NCBI RefSeq assembly: GCF_000935125.1
Contig: NZ_JRKI01000005.1
Span: 1-64,000, forward strand
Reading direction: 5' to 3'
From: Streptomyces natalensis ATCC 27448
Lineage (GTDB): Bacteria; Actinomycetota; Actinomycetes; Streptomycetales; Streptomycetaceae
Length of the DNA: 64,000 nt
Position numbers and translations under genes: made by a program. Of this stretch, positions 8,652 to 18,049 are shown one piece after another. Below the pieces are notes generated by a model, which was given only the letters and a program-made list of their open reading frames with translations, did no database searches and was not told the DNA's origin. The number at the start of each line of letters is the position of its first letter. Within the stretch, counting starts at the first letter, position 1.

Positions 8652-9734
8652 CTACTGGTCGGAGGAGAAGCGCACCGAGCCCGCCGGGAGCCGGGCGCCG
8701 CACCAGATGCGGATGCCGTCGCGCAGCTCGTTGTCGGCGCCGACCTCGGCCCCGTCGCCGATGACCGCGCCGTCCAGGACCGTACGGGCCCCGATGCGCG
8801 CCCCGGCGCCGATCAGCGACTCCCGGATCCGGGCGCCCGGTTCGATCACCGCGCCCTCCAGGACGGCGCTGCCGTCGATACGCGCGCCCGCGCCGACGAC
8901 GGCGCCCGTCCCGATGACCGTGCCGCCGGTGAGCTTGGCGTCCGGGGCGACGTCGGCGTTCTCCAGGACGAGGCGCTCGCCGCGGCGGCCGGGGACGGCC
9001 GGGGACGGGGCGCGGCCCAGGACCAGGTCGGCGGAGCCGCGGACGAACGCCTGGGGGGTGCCGAGGTCGAGCCAGTAGGTGGAGTCGACCATGCCCTGGA
9101 GGTGGGCGCCGTCGGCGAGCAGCCCGGGGAAGGTCTCGCGTTCGACGGAAACGGGCCGCCCGGCCGGGATGGTGTCGATCACCGACCGGTTGAAGACATA
9201 GGCGCCCGCGTTGATCTGGTCGGTGACGATCTCCTCGGGGGTCTGCGGCTTCTCCAGGAAGGCGGTGACCCGGCCGGTGTCGTCGGTGGGGACCAGGCCG
9301 AAGGCGCGGGGGTCCTCGACCCGGGTCAGATGCAGGGAGACATCCGCTCCGGAGGTGCGGTGCGTGCCCACCAGGGCCTGGATGTCGAGGCCGGTGAGGA
9401 TGTCGCCGTTGAAGATCAGCACCGGGTCGCCGGGGGCGGAGTGCAGACGCCCGGCGACGTTGCGGATGGCGCCGCCGGTGCCCAGCGGCTCCTTCTCGGT
9501 GACGTACTCCAGGTGCAGGCCCATGGCCGAACCGTCGCCGAAATACGGCTCGAAGACCTCGGCGAGATAGGAGGTGGCCATGACGATGTGTGTCACCCCC
9601 GCGGCACGGGCCCGCGCCAGCTGGTGGGTGAGAAAGGGCACACCGGCCGCCGGGACCATCGGCTTGGGCGTGTGCACCGTCAACGGGCGCAGCCTGGTGC
9701 CCTTGCCGCCGACCAGGAGGATCGCTTCAGTCAC
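8652..9734 (-). CDS. NDP-sugar pyrophosphorylase (mannose-1-phosphate guanylyltransferase type)
   Basis: A 360-residue protein. The N-terminal nucleotidyltransferase has the signature GGKGTRLRPLT at residues 9-19, KPM, and the metal Asp in IFNGDIL. The C-terminus is a left-handed beta-helix of hexapeptide-like repeats (GTGAVVGAGARIDGSAV onward). It activates a hexose-1-phosphate to NDP-hexose for cell-envelope glycans; the S. coelicolor homologue in this position is described as mannose-1-phosphate guanylyltransferase. The GTG at 9734 places VTEAILLVGG at the N-terminus as in the family; the upstream GTG at 9767 would add 11 unconserved residues. It fits the neighbouring envelope genes. Confidence 0.85.
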   Translation of the reverse strand: MTEAILLVGGKGTRLRPLTVHTPKPMVPAAGVPFLTHQLARARAAGVTHIVMATSYLAEVFEPYFGDGSAMGLHLEYVTEKEPLGTGGAIRNVAGRLHSAPGDPVLIFNGDILTGLDIQALVGTHRTSGADVSLHLTRVEDPRAFGLVPTDDTGRVTAFLEKPQTPEEIVTDQINAGAYVFNRSVIDTIPAGRPVSVERETFPGLLADGAHLQGMVDSTYWLDLGTPQAFVRGSADLVLGRAPSPAVPGRRGERLVLENADVAPDAKLTGGTVIGTGAVVGAGARIDGSAVLEGAVIEPGARIRESLIGAGARIGARTVLDGAVIGDGAEVGADNELRDGIRIWCGARLPAGSVRFSSDQ

Positions 9735-9946
9735 CTTGTCGTCTCTGCTTCCTGCTGGGGTCGGCACACGGCCGACCAGTGTAGGCAGACGGGCTTTCGC
9801 CCCCGCTCCACGGACACCGGCGTGCGCCGGGACACGGGCGGTGCCCGGCGCACGTCGTGATCGGTAGGACGGCGCGCACGCGAGGGTGGTTCATCTCCGG
9901 CACAAACGGACCGTACCGGACGGTAACCGTAACCGGACGCAGCAGG

Positions 9947-11197
9947 TCAGCGCCCCTGGAGCCGGGCGGCGTCCGTGCGGGCGGTGTCGAGTTTGTCGTA
10001 GAGGCGGTCGCCGGGGCAGGCGGAGCGGAAGCCGTCGCGGTGGCCGGAGATGACGTGGAGTTGGGCGACCTCGCCCTTCTTGAAGAGGTTGCTGCCGGCG
10101 GAGGTCAGGCCCACGGTGCCGCGCGGATCGGCGCCGGACAGGCCCAGCTTCCAGGCCGTCAGGGCCGAAAGGGCCTCCAGAGAGCCCTTGGAGGGGTCGG
10201 TGTCGGTGAAGGTCCCCAGCAGGGCGATGCCGGTGGTGTCGTCGTTGAAGCCGAGAGTGTGCGCGCCCATCACGGACTTGCTGACGCCGCCCGCGCGGCC
10301 TTCGTAGATGACGCCGCATTTGTCGATGAGGAAGTTGTAGCCGATGTCTTTCCAGCCACTGCTTTTGACGTGAAAGCGGTAGATGGCGCGGATCGCCGCC
10401 GGGGCATCGGCGCAGCTGTAGTCGTTGCCGGTCGCGGTGTGGTGGACGAAGGCGGCCTTGACCGGGCCGGTGAAGCCGGGGGTGGGTTCGCGCAGGGTCT
10501 CGTCGGCGCCCCAGCCGGCCCGGGTGACGATGCGCGGGCGGGGGCCGATGTAGGTCTTTACGGGGTTGGTCCGGGCCCCGGCTGCCTGGGCCTCCGCCTG
10601 CGCCTCGGCCTGCGCCTGGGCCCGTCCCAGCGGCCGGAGTTCGGCGGCGGGGCCGGCGGGCCGTGCGCTGCCGGGGTCGACCAGCTCCAGCCGCAACCCC
10701 CCGGGGAAGGGGGCCGGTGCGCGGTTGCTGCCGTCCGGGACGATGCGCAGCTGGACGGCGTCCGAGGCGCCGGTCCACAGGGGGGCGGTGCTGCCCCGTA
10801 CCCCGCTCTTGCGGCGTTCGGCCGACGCGGGGTCGGGCAGGTCGTCGTTGTCGGTCCGTACGTCCTGCCAGCCGGACCAGTCGTGCGAGGCGGTGGCGCG
10901 GGTACGGACCTGGACGCGGCCGCCCAGCTGGACGTTGGGGTCGTCCCAGACGACGCCCAGGAGCGAGAACCGGCGCACCTCGCGCACCGGCATGACCCGG
11001 GTTCCGGGGACGGTCTCGGGTTCGGGTTCGCTGGCGCGCGGGGCGGGCGTTGCGAGGTCGTCCAGCGGTACGGACTGGGTGCTGCCCGCCGCGTCGTCGG
11101 CCGGGGCGGGGGCGGCACCGACCGGGGGCTGCGAAGGCAGGGCCAGCGCGGCCACGGTCAGGGCGCCGAGGGATGCGGTGAGAAGGGAAAGGCGCAT
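9947..11197 (-). CDS. Secreted peptidoglycan recognition protein / N-acetylmuramoyl-L-alanine amidase
   Basis: A 416-residue exported protein. It has a short signal peptide (MRLSLLTASLGALTVAALAL), a beta-rich N-terminal region (to ~190), an Ala/Gln/Glu repeat linker at ~192-206 (AQAQAEAQAEAQA), and then a PGRP/Amidase_2 domain. Zinc ligands are visible: H252 in FVHHTATG, H386 in ISGHRDG and C394 in ACPGD. GYNFLIDKCGVIYEGRAGG and MGAHTLGFND are classic PGRP strands. It cleaves between MurNAc and L-Ala. The start at 11197 begins directly with the signal peptide; no strong ribosome site is seen. It is divergent from the gene at 11348. Confidence 0.88.
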   Translation of the reverse strand: MRLSLLTASLGALTVAALALPSQPPVGAAPAPADDAAGSTQSVPLDDLATPAPRASEPEPETVPGTRVMPVREVRRFSLLGVVWDDPNVQLGGRVQVRTRATASHDWSGWQDVRTDNDDLPDPASAERRKSGVRGSTAPLWTGASDAVQLRIVPDGSNRAPAPFPGGLRLELVDPGSARPAGPAAELRPLGRAQAQAEAQAEAQAAGARTNPVKTYIGPRPRIVTRAGWGADETLREPTPGFTGPVKAAFVHHTATGNDYSCADAPAAIRAIYRFHVKSSGWKDIGYNFLIDKCGVIYEGRAGGVSKSVMGAHTLGFNDDTTGIALLGTFTDTDPSKGSLEALSALTAWKLGLSGADPRGTVGLTSAGSNLFKKGEVAQLHVISGHRDGFRSACPGDRLYDKLDTARTDAARLQGR

Positions 11198-11347
11198 GGA
11201 TGTATATGTGGCACGGCGAAGCGCCCTGCGCCATCGCGGATCTGACGGGGCATCGACCGAACGGCGGCGGCGGTCTGCGCCGAACCGGTGGCCGTATCCG
11301 CCCCGTCCGGACCACCGCACCCCGCTGCCGCGCGTAATCTGGCCGCG

Positions 11348-12112
11348 ATGAACGCCACCGATCGCACCCCCGCCGACCTGCTGCGTTCCGCGCTCGCCGC
11401 GGACCCGGCCCGCCCGCTGGTGACCTTCTACGACGATGCCACCGGCGAGCGGGTGGAACTGTCCGTCGCCACCTTCGCCAATTGGGTGGCCAAGACCGCC
11501 AACTACCTCCAGGGCGATCTGGCCGCCGCGCCCGGCGACCGGCTCGCGCTGCTGCTGCCCGCGCACTGGCAGACCGCCGTGTGGCTGCTGGCCTGTTCGT
11601 CGGTCGGCGTGGTCGCGGAGGTGGACGGCGATCCGGCCGCAGCCGATCTGGTCGTCAGCGGACCGGACCGGCTGGAGGAGGCGCGCGCCTGCTCCGGGGA
11701 GCGGGTGGCCCTGGCGCTGCGCCCGCTGGGCGGCCGCTTCCCCCAGCCGCCGGCGGGCTTTGCGGACTACGCCGTCGAGGTGCCGAGCCAGGGCGACCGC
11801 TTCGCACCGTTCGTGCCGGTGGATGCGGGTGCGCCGGCGCTGACCGTCGGCGGCGAGGAACTGACCGGCGCGGGGATCGGCGAGCGGGCGCTGGCCGATG
11901 CCGCGGCCGAGGAGATGCCCCAGGCGCCGCGGGTGCTGTCGGGGCTGTCGTACGACACCTGGCGGGGCCTGTCCTACGGGCTCTACGCGCCGCTGGCGAC
12001 CGGCGGCTCGGTGGTCCTGTGCCGCCATCTGGACCGGCTGGGCGCGGAGGGCACGCTGGCCCGCGAGGCCGCCGAGAAGATCACGTATCTGGCGCCGTCG
12101 CCCCTGTCCTGA
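11348..12112 (+). CDS. TIGR03089-family protein (truncated AMP-binding fold)
   Basis: A 254-residue protein resembling the N-terminal part of acyl-adenylate-forming enzymes (PLVTFYDDATGERVELS, then NWVAKTANYLQ, then APGDRLALLLPAHWQTAVWLLAC). It lacks the ATP-binding P-loop and the A8/A10 motifs of those enzymes. This matches the actinobacterial family TIGR03089, whose function is unknown. It lies between the divergent amidase and the first LCP gene, a position I recall as conserved in streptomycetes. A role in envelope assembly is only suggested by context. No catalytic residues can be assigned. Confidence 0.8.
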   Translation: MNATDRTPADLLRSALAADPARPLVTFYDDATGERVELSVATFANWVAKTANYLQGDLAAAPGDRLALLLPAHWQTAVWLLACSSVGVVAEVDGDPAAADLVVSGPDRLEEARACSGERVALALRPLGGRFPQPPAGFADYAVEVPSQGDRFAPFVPVDAGAPALTVGGEELTGAGIGERALADAAAEEMPQAPRVLSGLSYDTWRGLSYGLYAPLATGGSVVLCRHLDRLGAEGTLAREAAEKITYLAPSPLS

Positions 12113-12277
12113 CGGCGTCACCCGCACGGCGGAGCGGGCGCCCCGTGCGACGAGCCGGTTCACCGGATGTGCGCCAGGATTTCACGTACGGACAACCCTG
12201 CGCAGGACCGGTCCGTCCCACCCTCGGCCGGGCACCGCGTACGGGCGCGACGCCGACTCCGTGAGGGATGGACGCAC

Positions 12278-13549
12278 GTGACCGAGAGCCCCCAGACACC
12301 GTCCGGCCGCCCGGGTCCCGCCGCGGGCTCGCGCCGGACGGGCCGGGGGGCGGGGCGGTTCCCCGGCTGGGGCCCGCGGCCGCTGCGCTCGGGCGCCCCG
12401 GGTGACGGCCCCGGCCCGCCGCGCACCCCGCCCTCGCCGCTGCACTGGATGCGCCGGGCCGCGCTGGGCACGGCCGCCGCGGTGCTGGTGACGGCCGTCG
12501 CCGGCTGGGGTCTGTACACCAAGCTCGACGGCAATATCCGCTTCGACAGCGACACCCAGAACGAGCTGGAGAAGTACGAGGCCGAACGCCCCGACCCGGG
12601 CCCGCCCAACGCCGAGAACATCCTGCTGATCGGCTCCGACAACCGCGGCGACGGCAACGAGGAGTACGGCGCCGACAGCGGCACCCAGCGCTCGGACACC
12701 ACGATCCTGCTGCATCTGGCGGCGGACCGGAAGTCGGCCACCGCGGTCAGCATCCCGCGCGATCTGATGGTGCAGGTGCCGCGCTGCAAGCGCTCCGACG
12801 GCAAGGAGATCGCCGAGCAGACGGTGCAGTTCAACTGGACGTTCCAGTTCGCCGGGGCCGCCTGCACGATCCGTACGGTCGAGCAGATGACCGGAATCCG
12901 GATCACCCACCACATGATCATCGATTTCGTCGGGTTCAAGAAGATGGTGGACGCGGTGGACGGCGTCGAGATCTGTGTGCGCCGGCCGATCCATGACGAC
13001 AAGGCGCGTCTGGTGCTGCCCGCAGGCCGCCAGACCCTCCACGGCGAGGACGCCCTCGGTTTCGTACGGGCCCGCAAAAGCCTGGGTAACGGCAGCGACA
13101 CCCAACGTATGGAACGCCAGCAGGACTTTCTTGGCGCGCTCGTGAAGAAAGTGCAAAGCAACGGTGTGCTGCTCAATCCGACGCGGCTGTATCCGGTGCT
13201 GGATGCCGCGACGAGTTCCCTGACCACCGATGCGGATCTTGCCTCGCTCACCGGACTGTACGAATTGGTGCGCAGCATGCGCAGCATTCCGACCGCTCAT
13301 GTGCAGTTCCTGACCGTGCCGCGCGAGGAGTACCGCTACGACCCCAATCGCGACGAGCTGGTGCAGCCCGACGCCGGGCGTCTCTTCGCTGAGCTGCGCA
13401 GGGACCACCGGGTGACGGTGGCACCCCCCGCGAAGGACTCCGCCCAGAGCGCCGCCGCCTCCGACGCGAAACCCCACGACCCCGCGCCGCCTCCCGGCCG
13501 GACTCCGGCCTTTCCCGGAACCACCGCGGAACACGGGACCTGCGAATAA
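12278..13549 (+). CDS. LCP family glycopolymer transferase (LytR-CpsA-Psr), copy 1
   Basis: A 423-residue type II membrane protein. It has a ~60-residue Pro/Arg-rich cytoplasmic tail, one TM segment (GTAAAVLVTAVAGWGLY), and then the LCP domain with NILLIGSDNRG, a TTILLHL strand and the polyprenyl-phosphate-binding motif AVSIPRDLM, with further conserved Arg in FVRARK. LCP enzymes move teichoic acids or other glycopolymers from undecaprenyl phosphate to peptidoglycan outside the membrane. There is no LytR_C domain; the tail ends EHGTCE with a lone Cys. The GTG at 12278 follows a GAGGGATGGA ribosome site. First of three consecutive LCP genes. Confidence 0.93.
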   Translation: MTESPQTPSGRPGPAAGSRRTGRGAGRFPGWGPRPLRSGAPGDGPGPPRTPPSPLHWMRRAALGTAAAVLVTAVAGWGLYTKLDGNIRFDSDTQNELEKYEAERPDPGPPNAENILLIGSDNRGDGNEEYGADSGTQRSDTTILLHLAADRKSATAVSIPRDLMVQVPRCKRSDGKEIAEQTVQFNWTFQFAGAACTIRTVEQMTGIRITHHMIIDFVGFKKMVDAVDGVEICVRRPIHDDKARLVLPAGRQTLHGEDALGFVRARKSLGNGSDTQRMERQQDFLGALVKKVQSNGVLLNPTRLYPVLDAATSSLTTDADLASLTGLYELVRSMRSIPTAHVQFLTVPREEYRYDPNRDELVQPDAGRLFAELRRDHRVTVAPPAKDSAQSAAASDAKPHDPAPPPGRTPAFPGTTAEHGTCE

Positions 13550-13799
13550 AGATGCCGCAAAAACCCGCAGCGTCTTGAAGGGATTGGGCGGATTGCCCAG
13601 GTGTAGGGAAGTGGAATTTGTCACCGTCGTCGCCGGGCACTGAACTGGGCGGATAGTGTGAGCGATCCGGCCCGCCCGAGCAGCGGGCCGATGACCATGC
13701 ACAACCCTGTTCATCCCTAGTTCATCCCTATTGCACGATCGACCGACCGAGCGCCTTGAGGGGGAGGCGCCGCGCCACCGACGGAGGATTCAAGGCACC

Positions 13800-15563
13800 G
13801 TGGACGCGCAAGGCCGTGGGCGGGCGGGCGACGACAACGTCGATCCCGCCGACCAGTGGGTGTTCGACCCCGACACCGGCAATTACGAGCTGCGGCTTGA
13901 CCCTCCCGGTCATCCCGCGGACCGCTCCTCCGCCCGTAAGGCCGCCGGTCCCAGACGCGCCCGGCGTCAGCAGGCGGAGCGGGGCGGCGATACCGACACC
14001 CGTCCGCTGCCCAGCCAGCGCAACCGGCGCGGCGAGGCCCGCGACGACGGTGACGGCCCCCGCACCGGGGGCCGGGCCGAGCGCCGCGCCGCGGCCCGGG
14101 GCGGTGCCTCGGCCGCGAACACCTCGGGTCCGGCCGGCCGCCGCCGGCCCAAGCCGAAGAAGTCCGGGAAGAAGAAGGCGCTGTACTGGACATCCGGTGT
14201 GCTGGGCTTCGTCCTGGTGGCCGCGGCCACCACGGCGTACGTCATCTACCAGCAGCTGGACGGCAACATCAAGAAGGTCGACGTCGGCATCAACAACGAC
14301 GCGGTCTCCGACGGCCCGGTCAATCTGCTGGTCATCGGGACGGACGCCCGCGAGGGCAAGGGCAATTCGGGTTACGGCGACGCCGGCAGCGTCGGGCATG
14401 CGGACACCACGATCCTGATGCACATCTCCAAGGACCGGACGAACGCGACCGCGCTGAGCATCCCGCGCGACCTGATCACCGATATCCCCAACTGCCCGAC
14501 CCAGCAGAAGGACGACTCGACCAAGGTCATTCCCGGCCAGCAGCAGGTGCGCTTCAACACCAGCCTGGGCCAGGAGGGTCGGGACCCCGGCTGCACCTGG
14601 CGGACCGTCGAGAAGCTCACCGGCCTCAAGATCAATCACTTCATGATGGCCGACTTCAATGCCGTCAAGGAGCTGTCCACTGCGGTCGACGGCGTCGAGG
14701 TGTGCACCGCCAAGGACATCAACGACTCCGGGTCGCATCTGCATCTGAAGGCCGGCCACCACGTCGTCAAGGGCGAGCAGGCCCTCGCCTTCGTCCGTAC
14801 CCGGCACGCCATCGGGTTCGGCAGCGACCTGGACCGGATCAAGCTCCAGCAGCAGTTCGTCGGCTCGCTGGTCCGCAAGCTGAAGTCCAGTGCGTTCAGC
14901 AGTCCGGGCAAGCTGCTGGACGTCGCCACGGCGGCGACCAGGGCGCTGACCGTCGACACCGGTATCGGCACGGCGAGCAAGCTGATGGACTTCGGCAACG
15001 ACATGAAGAAGGTGAACCTCAACAAGATCACCTTCGCGACGGTGCCCGTGCTGGACAACCCGCACGACCCGGCCACCGTCATACTCAACAAGACCAAGGC
15101 CGAACCGCTGTTCCGGATGATCCAGGCCGACCAATCCCTCTCCAAGGGGGGCAAGAAGGCCAAGAAGGCGCCCGTCAAGAAGGCCCCGCCGGAGCTCGTA
15201 CGGGTCGATGTCTCCAACGGCGGCGGGCCGATCGGCTCGGCGCAGGAGACCGTGGACTGGCTCCAGAACTCCAAGGGCGCCCGCCTGTCGACCAACACCG
15301 GCAACGCGCCGCAGAAGGTGGCCAAAACCACCCTGGAGTACGCGCCCAACCAGGCCGACCAGGCCGCCACGCTCGCGGACTGGATGGGTCTGCCCAAGAG
15401 CGCCCTGAAGCAGTCGTCGCAGGCCGCCGGCGACCGCGTGCCGATGAAACTGACGCTCGGCAAGGACTTCCAGGGGGCGGGCGAACCAATCGAGGCGCCG
15501 ACCGAAACCCCGGACGGTGTTCAGCACGTCAATGCAGGTGACAAGAACATCTGCGCGAAGTGA
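13800..15563 (+). CDS. LCP family protein with LytR C-terminal domain, copy 2
   Basis: 587 residues. A long basic, Arg-rich cytoplasmic N-terminus (~130) opens with DQWVFDPDTGNYELRL. One TM (YWTSGVLGFVLVAAATTAYVIY) follows, then an LCP domain (NLLVIGTDAREGKG, ALSIPRDLITDIP, FVRTRH). A LytR_C domain (VRVDVSNGGGPIGSAQETVDWL) lies near 455-560. The extreme C-terminus, NAGDKNICAK, carries a single Cys. The start is GTG 13800 with GGAGG 12 nt upstream; a longer frame to 13731 lacks a ribosome site. It is separated from copy 1 by 250 bp, so it may have its own promoter. Confidence 0.92.
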   Translation: MDAQGRGRAGDDNVDPADQWVFDPDTGNYELRLDPPGHPADRSSARKAAGPRRARRQQAERGGDTDTRPLPSQRNRRGEARDDGDGPRTGGRAERRAAARGGASAANTSGPAGRRRPKPKKSGKKKALYWTSGVLGFVLVAAATTAYVIYQQLDGNIKKVDVGINNDAVSDGPVNLLVIGTDAREGKGNSGYGDAGSVGHADTTILMHISKDRTNATALSIPRDLITDIPNCPTQQKDDSTKVIPGQQQVRFNTSLGQEGRDPGCTWRTVEKLTGLKINHFMMADFNAVKELSTAVDGVEVCTAKDINDSGSHLHLKAGHHVVKGEQALAFVRTRHAIGFGSDLDRIKLQQQFVGSLVRKLKSSAFSSPGKLLDVATAATRALTVDTGIGTASKLMDFGNDMKKVNLNKITFATVPVLDNPHDPATVILNKTKAEPLFRMIQADQSLSKGGKKAKKAPVKKAPPELVRVDVSNGGGPIGSAQETVDWLQNSKGARLSTNTGNAPQKVAKTTLEYAPNQADQAATLADWMGLPKSALKQSSQAAGDRVPMKLTLGKDFQGAGEPIEAPTETPDGVQHVNAGDKNICAK

Positions 15564-15631
15564 ACCGAGCGGGATCCGGCCGCCGGTGACGGCGCCGAGC
15601 GCACCACCAACTGAAACGGGGAGAGGGCCCA

Positions 15632-17320
15632 ATGCGGCAGAGCAGTGTGCGTGGTGAGCGATCACCCGGGCAGGGGGGAGCCCAGAGGCTGGGCTTCGAC
15701 GACAGCCTGGAGGCGGGCGCGCCCCCGCCGGACGCACCCGGCTGGACGCCGGACGACGACGGCGGCATAGCGCCCGCCCCCGAGAGCGGCGGCGGCAGCA
15801 ACGGGGGCCGCCGCCGCAAGGGCAAAGCGGCCAAGGGCGGCAAGGCCCGCAAGGCGCTGCGCTGGACGGCGCTCGGCCTCGGCTTCGTGCTGGTCGCCGG
15901 GGCGGGCGCCGGTTACTGGTACTACGAGCACCTCAATGCCAACCTGCGGACGGCTCCCCGTTCCGCCGGCGACAGCGGCCTGAAGAAGCCGGAGCCCAAC
16001 GCGTTCGGGCAGACCCCGCTGAACATCCTGCTGCTGGGCTCCGACGGCCGTAACACCAAGAAGGACGTCGAGCTGGGCGGCGCCCGCCAGGACGCGGACC
16101 GCAAGCCGCTGGCCGACGTGGAGATGCTGCTGCACGTCTCGGCCGACCGCAGCAACATGTCGGTGATATCCATCCCCCGGGACACCCGGGTGACCATCCC
16201 CCAGTGCACCGACCCCAAGACGCACGAGGTCTACCGGCAGACCACCGCCGCCATCAACCAGTCGCTCCAGCACGGCGGTCCGGGCTGCACCCTTGCCACC
16301 TGGCAGGAGCTGACCGGCGTCTACGTCGACCACTTCATGATGGTCGACTTCTCCGGCGTGGTGGACATGGCGGACGCCATCGGCGGCGTCCCGGTCTGCG
16401 TCGACCGCAACGTCTACTCGCACGACAGCAAGGGCCACGGCAGCGGCCTGAAGCTCACCAAGGGCACCCACTCCGTGCAGGGCGTCCAGGCCCTCCAGTG
16501 GCTGCGCACCCGCTACGGCTTCGAGGACAACAGCGACATCGGCCGGACCAAGGCCCAGCACATGTACATGAACTCGATGGTCCGCCAGCTGAAGGCGAAC
16601 GCCAAGCTCACCAACCCCGGCGAGCTGCGCGATCTGGCCGAGGCCGCGACCAAGGCGCTGACCGTCGACGACGGCCTGGACACCGTCAAGAAGCTCTACG
16701 ACCTGGGCGGCGATCTCAACCGGGTGCCGACCAAACGCATCACCATGGTCACCATGCCCTGGGTGTACAGCCCCGGAGGGGAGTACGTCCTGCCCAAGCC
16801 CGGCGATGCGGAGCAGACTTTTGCGCTGCTGCGCAACGACACGGCGCTGGACGGCAAGGACAAGAAGAAGAAGCCGGCGCGGGACCCCAAGCCGTCAACT
16901 GCCGAGAACGAGCTGAAGGTTGTCGTCCAGAACGGCACCAACAGCACCGTGAACGGCCCGGTCTCCGGCCGCGCCAGCGTCGTCCAGGAGCAGCTCGCGC
17001 AGCTCGGCTACACCGCCGCCGGCACCGACTCCGCGCTCACCTCGCAGGCCGACACCACCCTCACCTACGGCGACACGGCCCGGCGCGGCGACGCCCTGGC
17101 GCTCGCGAAGGCGCTGGGCCTGCCCAAGAGCGCGGTCAAACAGTCGAGTTCGGCCACGCAGCTGCGGCTGGTCGTCGGCAACGACTGGCGTACGGGGACG
17201 GCGTACCCGAAGCAGCAGGGCGACGACAAGCCCGCGGACAAGGCGCCGGACAGCGCGGATGCGCTCAACGGGAACGACACCAAGGCGTGCATGAAGGTGA
17301 ATCCGGGCTACACCTTCTGA
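15632..17320 (+). CDS. LCP family protein with LytR C-terminal domain, copy 3
   Basis: 562 residues with the copy 2 layout. It has a ~75-residue low-complexity cytoplasmic tail, a Lys/Arg-rich patch before the TM (ALGLGFVLVAGAGAGYWYY), then LCP motifs NILLLGSDGRN, VISIPRDTRVTIP and QWLRTRYG. A LytR_C domain (LKVVVQNGTNSTVNG onward) lies near 428-520. The tail is NDTKACMKVNPGYTF, again with a solitary Cys. GAGAGG precedes the ATG. It is 68 bp downstream of copy 2 and probably co-transcribed. In this copy the usual final Arg of the FVRTRH-type motif appears as WLRTRY. Confidence 0.93.
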   Translation: MRQSSVRGERSPGQGGAQRLGFDDSLEAGAPPPDAPGWTPDDDGGIAPAPESGGGSNGGRRRKGKAAKGGKARKALRWTALGLGFVLVAGAGAGYWYYEHLNANLRTAPRSAGDSGLKKPEPNAFGQTPLNILLLGSDGRNTKKDVELGGARQDADRKPLADVEMLLHVSADRSNMSVISIPRDTRVTIPQCTDPKTHEVYRQTTAAINQSLQHGGPGCTLATWQELTGVYVDHFMMVDFSGVVDMADAIGGVPVCVDRNVYSHDSKGHGSGLKLTKGTHSVQGVQALQWLRTRYGFEDNSDIGRTKAQHMYMNSMVRQLKANAKLTNPGELRDLAEAATKALTVDDGLDTVKKLYDLGGDLNRVPTKRITMVTMPWVYSPGGEYVLPKPGDAEQTFALLRNDTALDGKDKKKKPARDPKPSTAENELKVVVQNGTNSTVNGPVSGRASVVQEQLAQLGYTAAGTDSALTSQADTTLTYGDTARRGDALALAKALGLPKSAVKQSSSATQLRLVVGNDWRTGTAYPKQQGDDKPADKAPDSADALNGNDTKACMKVNPGYTF

Positions 17321-17389
17321 GCCTGTCCCGGCTTCTCATCCTGTCCCGGCTTCCAGGACTGGCTCATAGGACCGTCCCAGTGGCACGGC

Positions 17390-17431
17390 ATCGGGGTCAC
17401 CATGGCAGAGTCATGCCATGGTGACCCCGAT
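17390..17431. promoter_or_regulatory. 18-bp perfect inverted repeat over the start of the lipoprotein gene
   Basis: Arms 17390-17407 and 17414-17431 are exactly complementary around a 6-nt centre (GAGTCA). The right arm contains the ATG at 17418. The centre carries a -10-like CAGAGT (17406-17411) about 6 nt before the start codon. It could be an operator over a leaderless promoter, or a terminator for the upstream LCP gene (70 nt away, no T-tract). Confidence 0.65.
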
Positions 17432-18005
17432 ACGTGGACGGCACAGACCCGTCGCCGCGGCCCTTGTTCTCCTGGCCGCGGCCCTGCCCCTGACCGCATG
17501 TGGCACACCGCGCGCCAGGGTGGCCGAGGCCCCGAGCCCGTTCACGGCGGCCCGCCCCACCCACGGCGCCTCCCCGTATGCGGAGCCCGGCGGCGGCGCC
17601 CCGCACGAGAACGAGAACAAGGCCGGCCGCCGCCCCGGCGAGATGTCCCCGGCCGGCGCGAAGGACGCGCAGAAGGAAGCCGCGCGCATCGAACCCGTCC
17701 TCAAGCGGCTGTGGAAGCACCACACATGGGATCCGCGCAGCGTGCGCGCGGCGCTGCTCCGGCTCGGGTACAAGGAACAGCGGACCGGCCCGAAGGGCGA
17801 GCGGCTCGGCGGGACGCTCATCGTGCGGGAGATGGACGCACGCTTCGTCACCGACCACTACGTCCGGCCCGAGGGCGCTCTGGTCGGCCTGCGCGTCCAT
17901 GCCGACGCCTGCGTCACGGCATTCGTGCAGAAGACCAATTACCAGGTGACGACCAACGGCCCCTACCCGGAGCACGGCTGCTTCGAGCCGCCCTTCGCCC
18001 ACTGA
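17418..18005 (+). CDS. Putative secreted lipoprotein, unknown function
   Basis: 195 residues with a lipoprotein signal: a basic N-region, a hydrophobic core (AAALVLLAAALPL) and the lipobox LTAC at about 25-28. A Pro/Ala-rich linker leads to a ~110-residue domain beginning EAARIEPVLKRLWKHHTWDPRSVRAAL in register. It contains two further cysteines (ADACVTAF, HGCFEPPF) that could form a disulfide. I do not recognise the family beyond a streptomycete exported protein. There is no Shine-Dalgarno sequence, and the start lies inside a perfect inverted repeat, so it may be leaderless; GTG 17421 is an alternative start. It sits between LCP genes and a glycosyltransferase, which suggests an envelope role. 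Confidence 0.75.
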   Translation: MVTPIRGRHRPVAAALVLLAAALPLTACGTPRARVAEAPSPFTAARPTHGASPYAEPGGGAPHENENKAGRRPGEMSPAGAKDAQKEAARIEPVLKRLWKHHTWDPRSVRAALLRLGYKEQRTGPKGERLGGTLIVREMDARFVTDHYVRPEGALVGLRVHADACVTAFVQKTNYQVTTNGPYPEHGCFEPPFAH

Positions 18006-18049
18006 GGGACGGGCGGACCCAAGTGGCCCGCCCTCTCCGGCGGTTGGGG

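Noticed and set aside
11198..12163. Possible N-terminal extension of the PGRP amidase to about 738 residues
   Set aside because: The extension is antisense to the TIGR03089 gene and would bury the signal peptide that begins at 11197.
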